Shown here piece after piece: positions 8,593 through 17,095 of a DNA stretch of 64,000 nucleotides. The DNA comes from Pseudomonas sp. ACN8 (GTDB lineage: Bacteria; Pseudomonadota; Gammaproteobacteria; Pseudomonadales; Pseudomonadaceae). The position numbers and the translations under genes were made by a program. The stretch spans positions 62,001-126,000 of the forward strand of contig NZ_MRCS01000004.1 of assembly GCF_002303925.1 (NCBI RefSeq). The letters are read 5' to 3'. Below the pieces are notes generated by a model. The model did not search any database, had not been told where the DNA came from, and worked only from the letters and a program-made list of their open reading frames with translations. Position 1 is the first letter of the stretch; each line of letters begins with the position of its first letter.

Positions 8593-8713
8593 TTGGACCT
8601 CCTGCGCTTTTACTGGCGCGATGAGTCCAAAGGATAGGTTTTGTGTTGGATATGTCAATGGGATATACGTGGTGCCTGACGGAAGGAAAGTGCTCGATTC
8701 AGATCCAAAAAAA

Positions 8714-8750
8714 GGCCGCTGTCAGTGATAACAAGCGACCGTTTTTGTTT
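8714..8750. repeat. Second copy of the gabP-vapC hairpin
   Basis: This 37-bp sequence matches 7900-7936 at 35 of 37 positions in the same orientation, including the T tract. One change breaks a stem pair (GGCCGCT against AGCGACC). It lies upstream of vapB and downstream of the next minus-strand gene, so it can still work as that gene's terminator. The two copies flank vapBC as direct repeats. Confidence 0.8.
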
Positions 8751-8762
8751 GCGTCGTAACCC

Positions 8763-9215
8763 TTACTCGGCTTTTTCTTCCGATACTTCCAGCGACTCGC
8801 GGTAGACATCCAGTGCAGCGCTGAAATCGGCAATGAACTGCGGCTCGCTCAGCCATGCCTGGGCGGCGTCGCGGTCCATGCCGTCGGCCCACATGCGGTA
8901 GTCGATCAGCATGTCCGCGGCCAGGTGGGTGGCGGCCATGCCTTCGTCGTCGGCGTTTTCCATGTCCAGCAGTTCTGGATGGTCGATGATGATAAAGGCC
9001 AGGTTCGTCAGCAGTACCGAGAGCATTTCGCTGCGGCTGACAGCTTCCGCATCGCGCATTTTACTGAACATCGCCAGGGTGTATTCCGGGATCGGCTCGT
9101 CGAGGTGGCCAAGGTCATCGTCCAGCGCGGCGGGTTTGCGACCGTGGATATTGATCTGCTTGGCTTTTGCTTTTGCGCGCTTGGCGCGTTTCTGTTGCTT
9201 GTTCAGGGAGGCCAT
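8763..9215 (-). CDS. Hypothetical protein, tandem paralogue 2
   Basis: A 150-aa soluble protein of unknown function. The first 20 residues (NKQQKRAKRAKAKAKQ) form a strongly basic Lys/Arg/Ala helix suggestive of nucleic-acid or ribosome contact. The rest is acidic and helical. It is a paralogue of the gene immediately upstream (9222-9638): both begin MAS-NKQQKRA-RAKAKAKQ and share the order acidic linker, MF/KM--A, LI-YR-W, A-AW---P-F-ADF/Y-AA. Only 6 bp separate the two genes, so they form one operon. No signal peptide or membrane segment is visible. Confidence 0.75.
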   Translation of the reverse strand: MASLNKQQKRAKRAKAKAKQINIHGRKPAALDDDLGHLDEPIPEYTLAMFSKMRDAEAVSRSEMLSVLLTNLAFIIIDHPELLDMENADDEGMAATHLAADMLIDYRMWADGMDRDAAQAWLSEPQFIADFSAALDVYRESLEVSEEKAE

Positions 9216-9221
9216 GGGAGC

Positions 9222-9638
9222 TCAGTTCGGTTTCTGTTGGGTTTGCGCGGCAATGGCGTCGGACGCCGCCACGTAGTCGGCCTGAAAGGCCGGTGATTCG
9301 ATCCACGCCAGGGCGCCGGCTTCGTCGGTTTCGGTCGACCATTGGCGATATTCGATCAGGGCAGCGATGATGAAGTCTGTCGCTGTTTCCTCACCTTCCT
9401 GCTCCAGTACCAGTGCGATGAGCGGATGTTCCAGAAAGGCCGCGCACATGGCCTGCTGGCTGATCTTTTGTGCGTCGATCATCTCTTTGAACATGTCGGT
9501 CAGGTCCACCGACTCGAAGTCGATGCGATCGTCGTTCGGGTCCAGTTCCACCGGCGCGGCAGCCCGCTGGGTGCGGTTCTGCTTGGCCTTGGCCTTGGCA
9601 CGGGAGGCGCGTTTTTGCTGCTTGTTGGCGGAGGCCAT
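9222..9638 (-). CDS. Hypothetical protein, tandem paralogue 1
   Basis: A 138-aa protein of unknown function, first of the tandem pair. The N-terminus MASANKQQKRASRAKAKAKQ is basic and helical. The body carries DLTDMFKEMIDAQKISQQAM, an acidic-hydrophobic helix FLEHPLIALVLEQEGEE, and ALIEYRQWSTETDEAGALAWIESPAFQADY, all with counterparts in the downstream paralogue. The pair diverged far more in the middle than at the basic N-terminus, which implies selection on that helix. A role in binding RNA or DNA is only inferred from charge. Confidence 0.75.
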   Translation of the reverse strand: MASANKQQKRASRAKAKAKQNRTQRAAAPVELDPNDDRIDFESVDLTDMFKEMIDAQKISQQAMCAAFLEHPLIALVLEQEGEETATDFIIAALIEYRQWSTETDEAGALAWIESPAFQADYVAASDAIAAQTQQKPN

Positions 9639-9674
9639 GGGCGTCGTTCCGTATTCGTTGAAAGGGCAATTGAC

Positions 9675-10649
9675 TTAGCTGCGTGGTACTCGCCGCCCGG
9701 GGGTATCAGGGGGCAGTTCGCCGTTTTGCAGCCAGGCCAATGCAATGGGCCATAGTGTGGCTTGGTATGCGCTGCGAAAAAAGGCGAAATGTCCGACTTC
9801 TTCTTCGCCGATGTCTTCGGGATGGATACGCAGGTGTGAATTTGTGCTGCCGGTGAAGTAGCCGAGCAGGCGTTCGATGGCCGGAATTGTGCCGTAGGGA
9901 TCGTCGCTGATGCTGATGGCCAGGGTTTGCGCGGTGACACCGGCAAAGGGCAGTTGCCCGGCGGTTTTGCTGATTGTGCGGCTGCTGGAGCGCTTCTCGA
10001 AGCGGGCAGTGGAGAAGCTCCAGTCACGGACCACGCCGGCGGGTGTGTCTTCCAGCCAGCCAAGGCGTTTGCCCGGGAAGTAGCCGTAGATCATCGTCAC
10101 CAGTGGCATCAGCACATGCCACTTGGCGAACATGCGCCAGCGATGGGCCGGCGCATAGTCGCGCCAGTAGGCGAATTGCGCACCCACCGTCACCAGGCGC
10201 CGGATCAGGTGCCCGGACGCTCCCAGGCCCGCGGCACAGCCGCCAAAGCTGTGGCCGACCACATCGACAGGCTGCCCGGGGAACTCACGCTGGGCGCGCT
10301 TGAGCATCGCCTCGAAATCCAGCGTTCCCCAATCGGTCCACGAGGCTCGAAGCCCCTTGAGCGATGCCGGCCGCGATTCGCCGATGCCGCGGTAGTCATA
10401 GGTGATGACGTCGAAGCCGTGGGCGAACAGGTAGTCGGCGAAGCGCGAGTAATGGCGGCAACGGACCGAGGTGGCGGCATTGATGATCACCACCGGACGA
10501 GTGGCGTCCTGAGAGGCGTGTCGCCAGGTGAAGCCACCGAGGATGAAACCGTCCGAGGCGGTTTCCTTGAACGATTTGCCGGGGGTGGTATCCGGCAGCG
10601 GCGACTCGATGCGAGTGGGGGCCAGTGGAGGCGTGTCCTGCAAATTCAT
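9675..10649 (-). CDS. Alpha/beta hydrolase
   Basis: A 324-aa cytosolic alpha/beta-hydrolase-fold protein. The nucleophile elbow GHSFGG (VDVVGHSFGGCAAGL) is near residue 115, and DVITYDYRGIGESRP precedes it as in serine aminopeptidase S33/YheT-like hydrolases. The C-terminal EEEVGHFAFFR supplies the probable catalytic histidine, and SDDPYGTIPA may carry the acid. It probably acts on an ester or acylated small molecule; the substrate is unknown. The ATG at 10649 has AAGGA upstream. It lies just upstream of the tandem unknown pair on the same strand, 36 bp away. Confidence 0.85.
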   Translation of the reverse strand: MNLQDTPPLAPTRIESPLPDTTPGKSFKETASDGFILGGFTWRHASQDATRPVVIINAATSVRCRHYSRFADYLFAHGFDVITYDYRGIGESRPASLKGLRASWTDWGTLDFEAMLKRAQREFPGQPVDVVGHSFGGCAAGLGASGHLIRRLVTVGAQFAYWRDYAPAHRWRMFAKWHVLMPLVTMIYGYFPGKRLGWLEDTPAGVVRDWSFSTARFEKRSSSRTISKTAGQLPFAGVTAQTLAISISDDPYGTIPAIERLLGYFTGSTNSHLRIHPEDIGEEEVGHFAFFRSAYQATLWPIALAWLQNGELPPDTPGRRVPRS

Positions 10650-10717
10650 CAGCGTCAGTCCTTTGCGGGTAGCTGCCAACGATAGTCCTGATGCCGTTGA
10701 TGAACAATCCGTTCGCC

Positions 10718-11707
10718 TCAACGCGGTTGTTGATCGAGCAGTCGTTCTTCAAGTGCCGCACGCTCCCGATCCAGCTCATTGCGGAGTTCCTCCTCACTCG
10801 GCAGGACAAGCCTGTACTTGCTGGCGAACAGTTGCTCGTTTCCTTCGAGCACCGAGTAACGCACCACGGATTCATCCTTTTGCGCACAGAGTATGATGCC
10901 GACAGTGGGGCCGTCTTCCACGCCGCGTTTCAGGTCGTCGTACATGCGCACGTACATGTCCATCTGCCCCACATCCTGATGGGTCAGTTCACCGCGCTTG
11001 ATATCGAAGATGACGAAGCACTTGAGCAAGTAGTTGTAGAACACCAGGTCGATGTAGAAGTCTTTGCTGTCGGTACTGATGCGTTGCTGGCGGGCAATGA
11101 ATGCGAAGCCCTTTCCCAGCTCCAGCAAGAAGCCCTGCAATTGTTCGATCAGCGCTTGTTCGATCTCGCTTTCCTGAAGCTTGCCGGCATTGGGTAAGCC
11201 AAGAAACTCCAGTACCACCGGATCACGGATGAAATCCCGAGGGCTGGCCTTGATGTTCTGAATGTGGGTGGCAGCCTCCTGTTTGACGGCGCCACGATCG
11301 CGGCTCGCCAGCAGGCGTTCGTAGTACAGCGTATTGATCTGGCGTTCCAGGGCGCGGCTTGACCAGTTTTGGGTGGCTGATTCGTTCATGTACCAGAGAC
11401 GAGCGCTGTCGTTGTCGACCCGAAGCAGGCGGCGGTAGTGTGTCCAGCTCAATTCGTGACGCAGTGCGTCACGAATTGGAAAGGCTTGATAGAACAGACG
11501 CATATACCGAAGGTTGGAAGCGTCAAATCCCTTTCCGAACTCCGCAGTTAGCACTTTGGCCAAGGTCGACAGTAACTCTTTGCCATACCTGGCCCGCCGA
11601 GCCCCTTCCTGCTCGAACTCGACAATATGTCGTCCGATCTGCCAACAGGTCTGCACTTGAACGGTATCGACCGCCCGAAGCACCTTCTGACGTGCCTGAT
11701 GGATCAA
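10718..11707 (-). CDS. DUF1016 (YhcG-like) PD-(D/E)XK nuclease-domain protein, 5' end frameshifted
   Basis: The intact frame is 329 aa from a TTG at 11707. The N-terminal part (LIHQARQKVLRAVDTVQVQTCWQIGRHIVEFEQ, YGKELLSTLAKVLTAEFG) is the DUF1016 N-domain. The C-terminal part carries DFYIDLVFYNYLLKCFVIFDIKRGELTHQDVGQM, the variant PD-(D/E)XK nuclease core. A likely original ATG with a GGAAGA Shine-Dalgarno sequence lies at 11760, in another frame. Adding one C to the C6 run at 11742-11747 would join the two as MTTLTPPHLASLLGNLGKL. The gene is thus either a one-base frameshift mutant, a phase-variable form, or rescued by the internal TTG. Function in the family is unsettled; no restriction-modification partner is nearby. 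Confidence 0.8.
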   Translation of the reverse strand: MIHQARQKVLRAVDTVQVQTCWQIGRHIVEFEQEGARRARYGKELLSTLAKVLTAEFGKGFDASNLRYMRLFYQAFPIRDALRHELSWTHYRRLLRVDNDSARLWYMNESATQNWSSRALERQINTLYYERLLASRDRGAVKQEAATHIQNIKASPRDFIRDPVVLEFLGLPNAGKLQESEIEQALIEQLQGFLLELGKGFAFIARQQRISTDSKDFYIDLVFYNYLLKCFVIFDIKRGELTHQDVGQMDMYVRMYDDLKRGVEDGPTVGIILCAQKDESVVRYSVLEGNEQLFASKYRLVLPSEEELRNELDRERAALEERLLDQQPR

Positions 11708-12013
11708 TTTGCCAAGGTTGCCAAGCAGTGATGCCAGATGTGGGGGGTGAGGGTTGTCATGAAGTCTTCCGCAGCAGGTTGAACAGCGAAAGAGAATGAC
11801 AAGTGAGCCCCCTTCGAAGATGCCGGGTGTTACTGAGAAACAGGCAGGAAATACCGGGTTCTCAGGCAGGACGGGTCTAAATCCGGGCGAGGGCTGAGGA
11901 ACAAATGGCGTAGTACGTTTCGTACTCAGGCCAAATCAATCTAAACCCCTCCCTCCGGCTGGAAATCCAAAGAGTGTAACGATTGGGTTCTGCAGAACCC
12001 GGGAGTCGTCATC
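11708..12013. other. Intergenic region with the lost DUF1016 start
   Basis: This region holds the out-of-frame first 17 codons of the DUF1016 gene (from 11760) with the G6 run at 11742-11747. It must also hold the promoters of two divergent genes. A small inverted repeat GTAC-GTTTC-GTAC occurs near 11916. No other gene is apparent. Confidence 0.55.
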
Positions 12014-12463
12014 ATGAAATACCTCCATACACTCCTGTTGCCCCTCACCGCTGTAGGCGTGCTGATGTTTTCTGCGATGTCACCTGCCGCCAGCCTTGAG
12101 CCCATCGACGGCCAGGGGGTGCAGGTGCAAAGCCAGGAACAAAACGGCATCACCTACCTGTCGGGCGGTATCGGCGAGGATGAGTCCAAGGCCATCCAGC
12201 AGACCACCGGCTATAACCTGCACATGACGTTCTCTGTCGGGACGGGAAATGAATACACCTCTGACGTGAATGTAGTTATTCAGAAGGCCCCGGGGCAGAC
12301 CGTGCTGACGCTCGATGACGCCGGTCCGCTGGTTTACGTGAAACTGCCTGCCGGTAAATACACGGTCATTGCCACGCGTAACGGCGAAACGCGGAAGGAT
12401 GTTGCCGATATTGGCAGTGGCGCAGCCCGTAATCTGGTATTCCACTGGAATGATGCGAGCTAG
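12014..12463 (+). CDS. Exported carboxypeptidase-regulatory-like protein
   Basis: A 149-aa protein. The signal peptide MKYLHTLLLPLTAVGVLMFSAMSPAAS ends with a plausible cleavage after AAS. The mature part is a small beta-rich domain with GDESKAIQQ-like and VYVKLPAGKYTVIATRNGETRKDVADIGSG motifs, as in carboxypeptidase-regulatory-like (transthyretin-fold) domains. It is expected in the periplasm. Function is unknown. It converges with the lipoprotein gene at 12604-13041; the two may be unrelated cell-envelope proteins. Confidence 0.7.
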   Translation: MKYLHTLLLPLTAVGVLMFSAMSPAASLEPIDGQGVQVQSQEQNGITYLSGGIGEDESKAIQQTTGYNLHMTFSVGTGNEYTSDVNVVIQKAPGQTVLTLDDAGPLVYVKLPAGKYTVIATRNGETRKDVADIGSGAARNLVFHWNDAS

Positions 12464-12495
12464 CGAAAGGCTGCATTCAGTCAGTCGTCAAGTCC

Positions 12496-12523
12496 GCAAG
12501 CAGCCGTTTTTCAATGGCTGCTT
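12496..12523. terminator. Hairpin between convergent small genes
   Basis: A 9-bp perfect stem, CAAGCAGCC/GGCTGCTTG, has a 10-nt T-rich loop. It lies between two converging genes and has no clear U tract, so it may be a weak or Rho-assisted terminator. Confidence 0.35.
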
Positions 12524-12603
12524 GTGGAACGCACTGCGCTAGGTATTTCGGTTTGCCAAAGCGCGGTGGATGGTTTGCTGAACAATCACCTGGGGGGGAG
12601 GAG

Positions 12604-13041
12604 TTAGCGGATGCTACGGATGTTGCCTTTGTTACCTTTTACCGTGACGGAAACTTTTTTGAAGATGAAGTAGTTTTCTTCGTTCACTTCGTAGCGAGGG
12701 GCGACGATCAGGTCGGCGCCGGAAGACTTGACCGCTTTATAGGCTGCTGCCGACTTGACTGCGCTGACGGGATCCAGGCCCAGGCTGCCCAGGCCGCCAC
12801 TCTGACCACCGTAGCTGACGCCGTCCGCAAACTGGGAGTCGCCACCAAACTTGAAGACGCCGAACAGGACGTTGACCGAAGACTGGCCGGAGATGGTGTC
12901 ACCGACAGCGATGTCCGCTTTCAGGTCGGCTTTGACGGTGCTGTCGATCGGCGAAGAAGGCTGGCTGTTGTTGTAGCTGACGCAGCCGCTTGCTGTGGCG
13001 ATGATTGTCGACAGGGCGAGAAACTTCAAAAGCGTATTCAA
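12604..13041 (-). CDS. Small lipoprotein of unknown function
   Basis: A 145-aa protein with a lipoprotein signal peptide: MNTLLKFLALSTIIATASGC, lipobox ASGC with Cys at residue 20. The mature part is Gly/Ser-rich in the middle (GVSYGGQSGGLGSLGLDP). Its end, KSSGADLIVAPRYEVNEENYFIFKKVSVTVKGNKG, resembles small envelope lipoproteins of the TRL/DUF6567 kind. Sorting to the outer membrane is expected because the residue after Cys is Val rather than Asp. No functional prediction is justified. Confidence 0.75.
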   Translation of the reverse strand: MNTLLKFLALSTIIATASGCVSYNNSQPSSPIDSTVKADLKADIAVGDTISGQSSVNVLFGVFKFGGDSQFADGVSYGGQSGGLGSLGLDPVSAVKSAAAYKAVKSSGADLIVAPRYEVNEENYFIFKKVSVTVKGNKGNIRSIR

Positions 13042-13235
13042 GAAATGCTTCCTTACTTTGAAACGTTGAATGCAGGCAGATTTGCTGCTGCATAAGTTTC
13101 ACCTTGTAAGGGAGGGCACTCGATCAGGCGTGTCCCAAAGTGACGTAAGAAGAGGGGGGGACGATTGGTAGGACCCTGGCGTAGCGTATGTAGGAATTTT
13201 CAGTGGCGATAGGCTTGGACAAATCGCGGGCATAA

Positions 13236-13266
13236 AAAAACCCTGAATCTTGCGATTCAGGGTTTT
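13236..13266 (-). terminator. Terminator of tRNA-Phe
   Basis: AAAACCCTGAATC/GATTCAGGGTTTT forms a long stem with loop TTGC just downstream of the tRNA on the minus strand, ending in an AT-rich tract. Confidence 0.85.
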
Positions 13267-13273
13267 CGGTATT

Positions 13274-13349
13274 TGGTGCCCAGAGACGGAATCGAACCGC
13301 CGACACGGGGATTTTCAATCCCCTGCTCTACCGACTGAGCTATCTGGGC
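13274..13349 (-). tRNA. tRNA-Phe (anticodon GAA)
   Basis: A 76-nt minus-strand tRNA starts GCCCAGATAGCTCAGTCGG and ends CTCTGGGCACCA. The anticodon loop TTGAAAA on stem GGGGA/TCCCC reads GAA. The T-arm GGTTCGATTCC and the encoded CCA are present. Confidence 0.97.
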
Positions 13350-13436
13350 AACGGGGCGCATTAAACGGGTTTTTCAGGGGGTCGTCAAGCAAGTTTTCAA
13401 AAAAAATTTAATTATTACCGTCGCTTACGTTCCGAC

Positions 13437-13452
13437 CCCCGATAAATCGGGG
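13437..13452 (-). terminator. Short hairpin at the end of yggX
   Basis: CCCCGA-TAAA-TCGGGG, directly after the yggX stop codon on the minus strand, could end the asmA-mutY-yggX message. The T tract (TTTTTTTT) lies further downstream, near 13397-13404, so the assignment is tentative. Confidence 0.4.
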
Positions 13453-13725
13453 TTATTCCGACGGCGGCACGTAGCCTTCGGCCTTGGCGTAATCCTCGCC
13501 GGAGAAGTACTTGTCCATCTCGCCCTGAAGATATTTGCGATCTTCGGCGTTCATCATGTTCAGGCGTTTTTCGTTGATCAGCAGGGTCTGGTGCTTCTGC
13601 CAGTCGGCCCAGGCCTTTTGCGAGACGTGGTCAAAAATGTCCTGGCCTTTGGCGCCCGGGAAGGGAGCGCGCTCCAGGCCTGGCAATTCTTCTTTGTACT
13701 TGCGGCACATGATGGTGCGGGTCAT
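13453..13725 (-). CDS. yggX: Probable Fe(2+)-trafficking protein YggX
   Basis: A 90-aa protein matching the YggX family in full length: [24 protein letters not shown], then [27 protein letters not shown]. The conserved Cys7 is present. YggX protects iron-sulphur proteins from oxidative damage and may shuttle iron. Its ATG overlaps the mutY stop (ATGA), so it is translationally coupled to mutY, itself an Fe-S enzyme. The mutY-yggX pairing is conserved in gammaproteobacteria. Confidence 0.96.
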   Translation of the reverse strand: MTRTIMCRKYKEELPGLERAPFPGAKGQDIFDHVSQKAWADWQKHQTLLINEKRLNMMNAEDRKYLQGEMDKYFSGEDYAKAEGYVPPSE

Positions 13726-14789
13726 GACGACTCTCCTGCGTTCAATACGGCGGCCGCGCGTTCGAGCAAGGTTTTGACCGGGGCGGCAAGGCCCAGGCGC
13801 GGCGGGGTGGCGAGGTTATACCAGAGCCAGTCGGCCTCGGCCACGTGATGGCCGGACTCCTGGACCTGAACCAGCCAGGGTTCGATGGATAACTGAAAAT
13901 GGCTGAAGGTGTGCACCAGGCTTGGCAATGCCTGTTGAGTGCCCAGTTCCAGCGAGTGCTGCGATGCCAGGTGCGGCAGGTCGTCGAGGTCGTCGAGTTC
14001 CGGCAGGCTCCACAAACCGCCCCACAGGCCCGTGGACGGGCGACGGTAAAGCAGGATCGCGCCGTCGTTGTTGGCGAGCATCGGCATCAACGTGCGTTTC
14101 TGCGGGATGGCCTTGCGTGGCTTGGGGATCGGATAGCGGGTTTCCAGGCCGAGCATGTGCGCTTCACAGCCCTTTTCCAGCGGGCACAGCAGGCAACTCG
14201 GCTTGCTGCGGGTGCAGAGCGTGGCGCCCAGGTCCATCATTGCCTGGGTGTAGGCGTTGACCCGATCGTGCGGCGTAAAACGCTCAGCGTTCGCCCAGAG
14301 CTGTTTGGCGACCTTGGGCTCGCCGGGGTAGCCCTCTTGTGCGGTAAATCGCGCCAGCACCCGTTTGACGTTGCCGTCGAGGATCGGCGCGCGCAGGCCC
14401 ATGCTGATGCTGGCAATGGCGCCGGCGGTGGACAGGCCGATCCCCGGCAGATCAGTGAGTTTTTCCACGTCTCGGGGGAATTGGCCGCCGTACTGCTCGA
14501 CGACGATCTTCGCGGTCTTCTGCAAATTGCGTGCGCGGGTGTAGTAACCCAGGCCCGTCCACAGGTGCAGCACTTCGTCTTCCGGTGCCGCCGCCAGGGC
14601 TTCGACCGTCGGCAACGAGGCCATGAAACGGTCGAAGTAATTCAGCACGGTGCTGACCTGGGTCTGCTGCAGCATGATTTCCGAGACCCACACCCGATAC
14701 GGGTTGATGTCTTGCTGCCAGGGTAAATCGTGTCGGCCGTGGCGGTCGAACCAGTCCAGCACCGCCATTGAAAACTGCTCGGCTCTCAT
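13722..14789 (-). CDS. mutY: A/G-specific adenine DNA glycosylase MutY
   Basis: A 355-aa base-excision repair enzyme that removes adenine mispaired with 8-oxoguanine. The catalytic Glu37 is in EIMLQQTQV. The helix-hairpin-helix [12 protein letters not shown] is followed by Asp138 in LDGNVKRVL. The Fe-S cluster ligands Cys192, Cys199, Cys202 and Cys208 have C-X6-C-X2-C-X5-C spacing. The C-terminal third is the NUDIX-like 8-oxoG recognition domain. All key residues are intact. The ATG at 14789 overlaps the asmA stop by ATGA; the longer open frame upstream is inside asmA and was rejected. Confidence 0.97.
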   Translation of the reverse strand: MRAEQFSMAVLDWFDRHGRHDLPWQQDINPYRVWVSEIMLQQTQVSTVLNYFDRFMASLPTVEALAAAPEDEVLHLWTGLGYYTRARNLQKTAKIVVEQYGGQFPRDVEKLTDLPGIGLSTAGAIASISMGLRAPILDGNVKRVLARFTAQEGYPGEPKVAKQLWANAERFTPHDRVNAYTQAMMDLGATLCTRSKPSCLLCPLEKGCEAHMLGLETRYPIPKPRKAIPQKRTLMPMLANNDGAILLYRRPSTGLWGGLWSLPELDDLDDLPHLASQHSLELGTQQALPSLVHTFSHFQLSIEPWLVQVQESGHHVAEADWLWYNLATPPRLGLAAPVKTLLERAAAVLNAGESS

Positions 14790-17017
14790 CGCTTGAACAG
14801 CTCCTTGAGCGCGTCTTTCAGTTTCGGGTCGACCTTGTCGCCCCATTTCTCGTCGATTTTTTCGCTGATCCTGTCGCCAGCCAGTTTGGACGCGACCTGG
14901 CTCATGCGGTCGTTATCCAAACGGCAAGCCTTGGCGCCCAGCTCCAAAGGGCCGCGGCAGCGCAGTGGCCACTCGATGCCGACAAACTTGTCGCCGACCT
15001 GACAGGCCGGGTCCGGCATGGCGCTGGTGTCGCCTTCGACGATGATGCCGACGCGGTAGTCCATGCCCAGCACTCGCAGATCGATGTCACCGTCACCGTT
15101 GACGGTCATGCCCGGGATGCGCGCTTTCAGGTCCGGATTGCTGGCCACGCCGTTACGCAAGGTCAGGTTGCCCTTGAGCTCCTGGAACGGTGTGTCCTTG
15201 CCCCGCGGCTCACCGTTGAGGGTTTTTCGGTTGAGCGTGGCGATGCCTTTGCACAGCTGTTGCTCGAGGTTGGCGTTGAGCAGCACGCCATTGTTGATGA
15301 CGAAACTGGCGTTGCCGTTGAGGGTTTCGATCAACGCTTTCTGGCTGTTGCCGTTGCCGGTCAGGCTGCTGTTGAGCGTGACCAGACCTTTGACTGGCGG
15401 GTTCTTGCCCTGGCTTTCGAGAATTTTTTCTGCCGGTACACCGCTGATCTTCGTCTGCAGATTCAGTGCCGGCACGGGTTGGCGCACATCGAGCGTGCCG
15501 GTAGTCTCGAAGTTGCCCTCGTACAGGTCGCCACGCAGGTTGGCCAGCGTCAGCAGGCCGCCCTGGCCGGTGGCCTTGAGCGCCGCGTTATGGATCGGCA
15601 ATTTTTTCAGGGTCAACTGGCCGAAGGTCAGGTCGGCGTCCACATCGAGCTTGCTCAAGCGTTCCACGGGCAACAGGCGCTCGCTGCTCCAGGCGTCCTT
15701 GGTCGGCGCGGGTGGCAACGGAGTGCTGCCGGCGCCAGCCATGGCATCGGCTTCGGTGCTGGCGACTTCGGCCTGACGCACTTGTGTTGCGCTATTGGCT
15801 TCGGCGGACTTCGGCGGCAGGTAACGGTCGACGTTGAAGGTGTCGGCCTTGAGCGCTGCACGTAGCGATTGTTTTGCGAAGTCTTCGACGGCAATGCGGC
15901 CGCTGAAGGTGCTGTCGTCGACTTTCAGGTTGATGTCGTCGAGCGTCAGGCTGGTGGGTGTTGCCGCCAGACGGCTGACAAGCTCGACCTTGCTCAGGCT
16001 GCCTTCGGCCATGGCCGGGAGTTTCTGGCCGATACTGTCGACGAATTTCGCCAGGTCGAACTGGGCGATCGAGATGCCGCCGCTGACTTGCGGGGTCTTG
16101 TCGAGGTCGTTGACCTTCAGTTCACCCAGTGCCCGCAACTGGTTGGCGGAGATCTTGATGCCGGTCCATTCGGCGACATTGGCGGCCTTGTCCAGCACCA
16201 ACTGGCCCTGGGCGGAGAAGGTCATGGTCTTGCCTTGCAACGGGTCGCCGGTCACTTCACCGGACAGCTTCATGTCTTCTAGCTGATAGCGCTGCAGTGC
16301 GCGTGCGATGCGCACCTCACCGTTGAGCTCGGTACGCACTCGCAGTGCCGGCTGGTTGGCTGACAGGAATGCCGTGAGCTTGAGTGGAATGTTGACGGAG
16401 TCGTGAACCGCACCGGTGCTCAACTGGATGCTTTCGGCGCTGAAGCTCTTGCCGGTTTTTTCGTCGCTGTATTCGACCCGTGCGTTGTTCACGGTCAGGC
16501 TGTCGATGTCCAGGCGGATCGGCTGCGGCGGTTTTTCGGCCGCGACGCTGGTCGCGGGTGCAGGTTCACTCTCCGCGGGCGCAGTACTTGTCGTGTCGGT
16601 GCTGGCCGCTGCCGGCACCTTGCCGACGTCTTGCCAATTGCCGTGGCCGTCCTTGTCGCGGTTCAGGCGCAGGTTCAGGCCTTCGACGCGCACATCGCTC
16701 ATTTGCACTTCACGGCGCAGCAGCGGCAGTACGCGCACCGACAGACCCAGCATTTGCAGGTCGGCGAACGGTTCGGCCGGCTTGACCAGGGTCGCCACAC
16801 TGGCGTCGTGCAGCTCCAGGCCCAGCCACGGGAACAGGCTCCAGCCGATATCGCCATTGAGCGTCAGCTCGATGTGGGCCTTGTCGCGGGCAATCTGGCG
16901 AATCTCGTCTTTGTAGTCGTTGGGATCGAAGAGGTGGGTCAGGGCAAAGCCCAGCGCCACAATGATCAGCAACAGCCCGAGAAGTACCAGACCCAGGATT
17001 TTGCCGAACGCTTTCAT
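14786..17017 (-). CDS. asmA: AsmA family protein
   Basis: A 743-aa envelope protein. One N-terminal membrane anchor (GKILGLVLLGLLLIIVALGFAL) is followed by the AsmA N-domain FDPNDYKDEIRQIARDKAHIELTLNGDIGWSLFPWLGLEL. A low-complexity Ala/Pro/Ser/Thr linker lies around residues 140-165 and again near 420-440. The C-terminal part, FVINNGVLLNANLEQQLCKGIATLNRK with LRVLGMDYRVGIIVEG, is the conserved AsmA_2-like end. AsmA-like proteins are repeat-beta-groove proteins implicated in phospholipid transport between the membranes. It is first in the asmA-mutY-yggX operon; the start at 17017 precedes the anchor. Confidence 0.93.
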   Translation of the reverse strand: MKAFGKILGLVLLGLLLIIVALGFALTHLFDPNDYKDEIRQIARDKAHIELTLNGDIGWSLFPWLGLELHDASVATLVKPAEPFADLQMLGLSVRVLPLLRREVQMSDVRVEGLNLRLNRDKDGHGNWQDVGKVPAAASTDTTSTAPAESEPAPATSVAAEKPPQPIRLDIDSLTVNNARVEYSDEKTGKSFSAESIQLSTGAVHDSVNIPLKLTAFLSANQPALRVRTELNGEVRIARALQRYQLEDMKLSGEVTGDPLQGKTMTFSAQGQLVLDKAANVAEWTGIKISANQLRALGELKVNDLDKTPQVSGGISIAQFDLAKFVDSIGQKLPAMAEGSLSKVELVSRLAATPTSLTLDDINLKVDDSTFSGRIAVEDFAKQSLRAALKADTFNVDRYLPPKSAEANSATQVRQAEVASTEADAMAGAGSTPLPPAPTKDAWSSERLLPVERLSKLDVDADLTFGQLTLKKLPIHNAALKATGQGGLLTLANLRGDLYEGNFETTGTLDVRQPVPALNLQTKISGVPAEKILESQGKNPPVKGLVTLNSSLTGNGNSQKALIETLNGNASFVINNGVLLNANLEQQLCKGIATLNRKTLNGEPRGKDTPFQELKGNLTLRNGVASNPDLKARIPGMTVNGDGDIDLRVLGMDYRVGIIVEGDTSAMPDPACQVGDKFVGIEWPLRCRGPLELGAKACRLDNDRMSQVASKLAGDRISEKIDEKWGDKVDPKLKDALKELFKR

Positions 17018-17095
17018 GGGCGAGTCCTTGTAGTTAATCGAATTCAAAATTTAGCCGAGGAGTATAGCGCCCCCGAACAGACGACCGGTCAGTGA

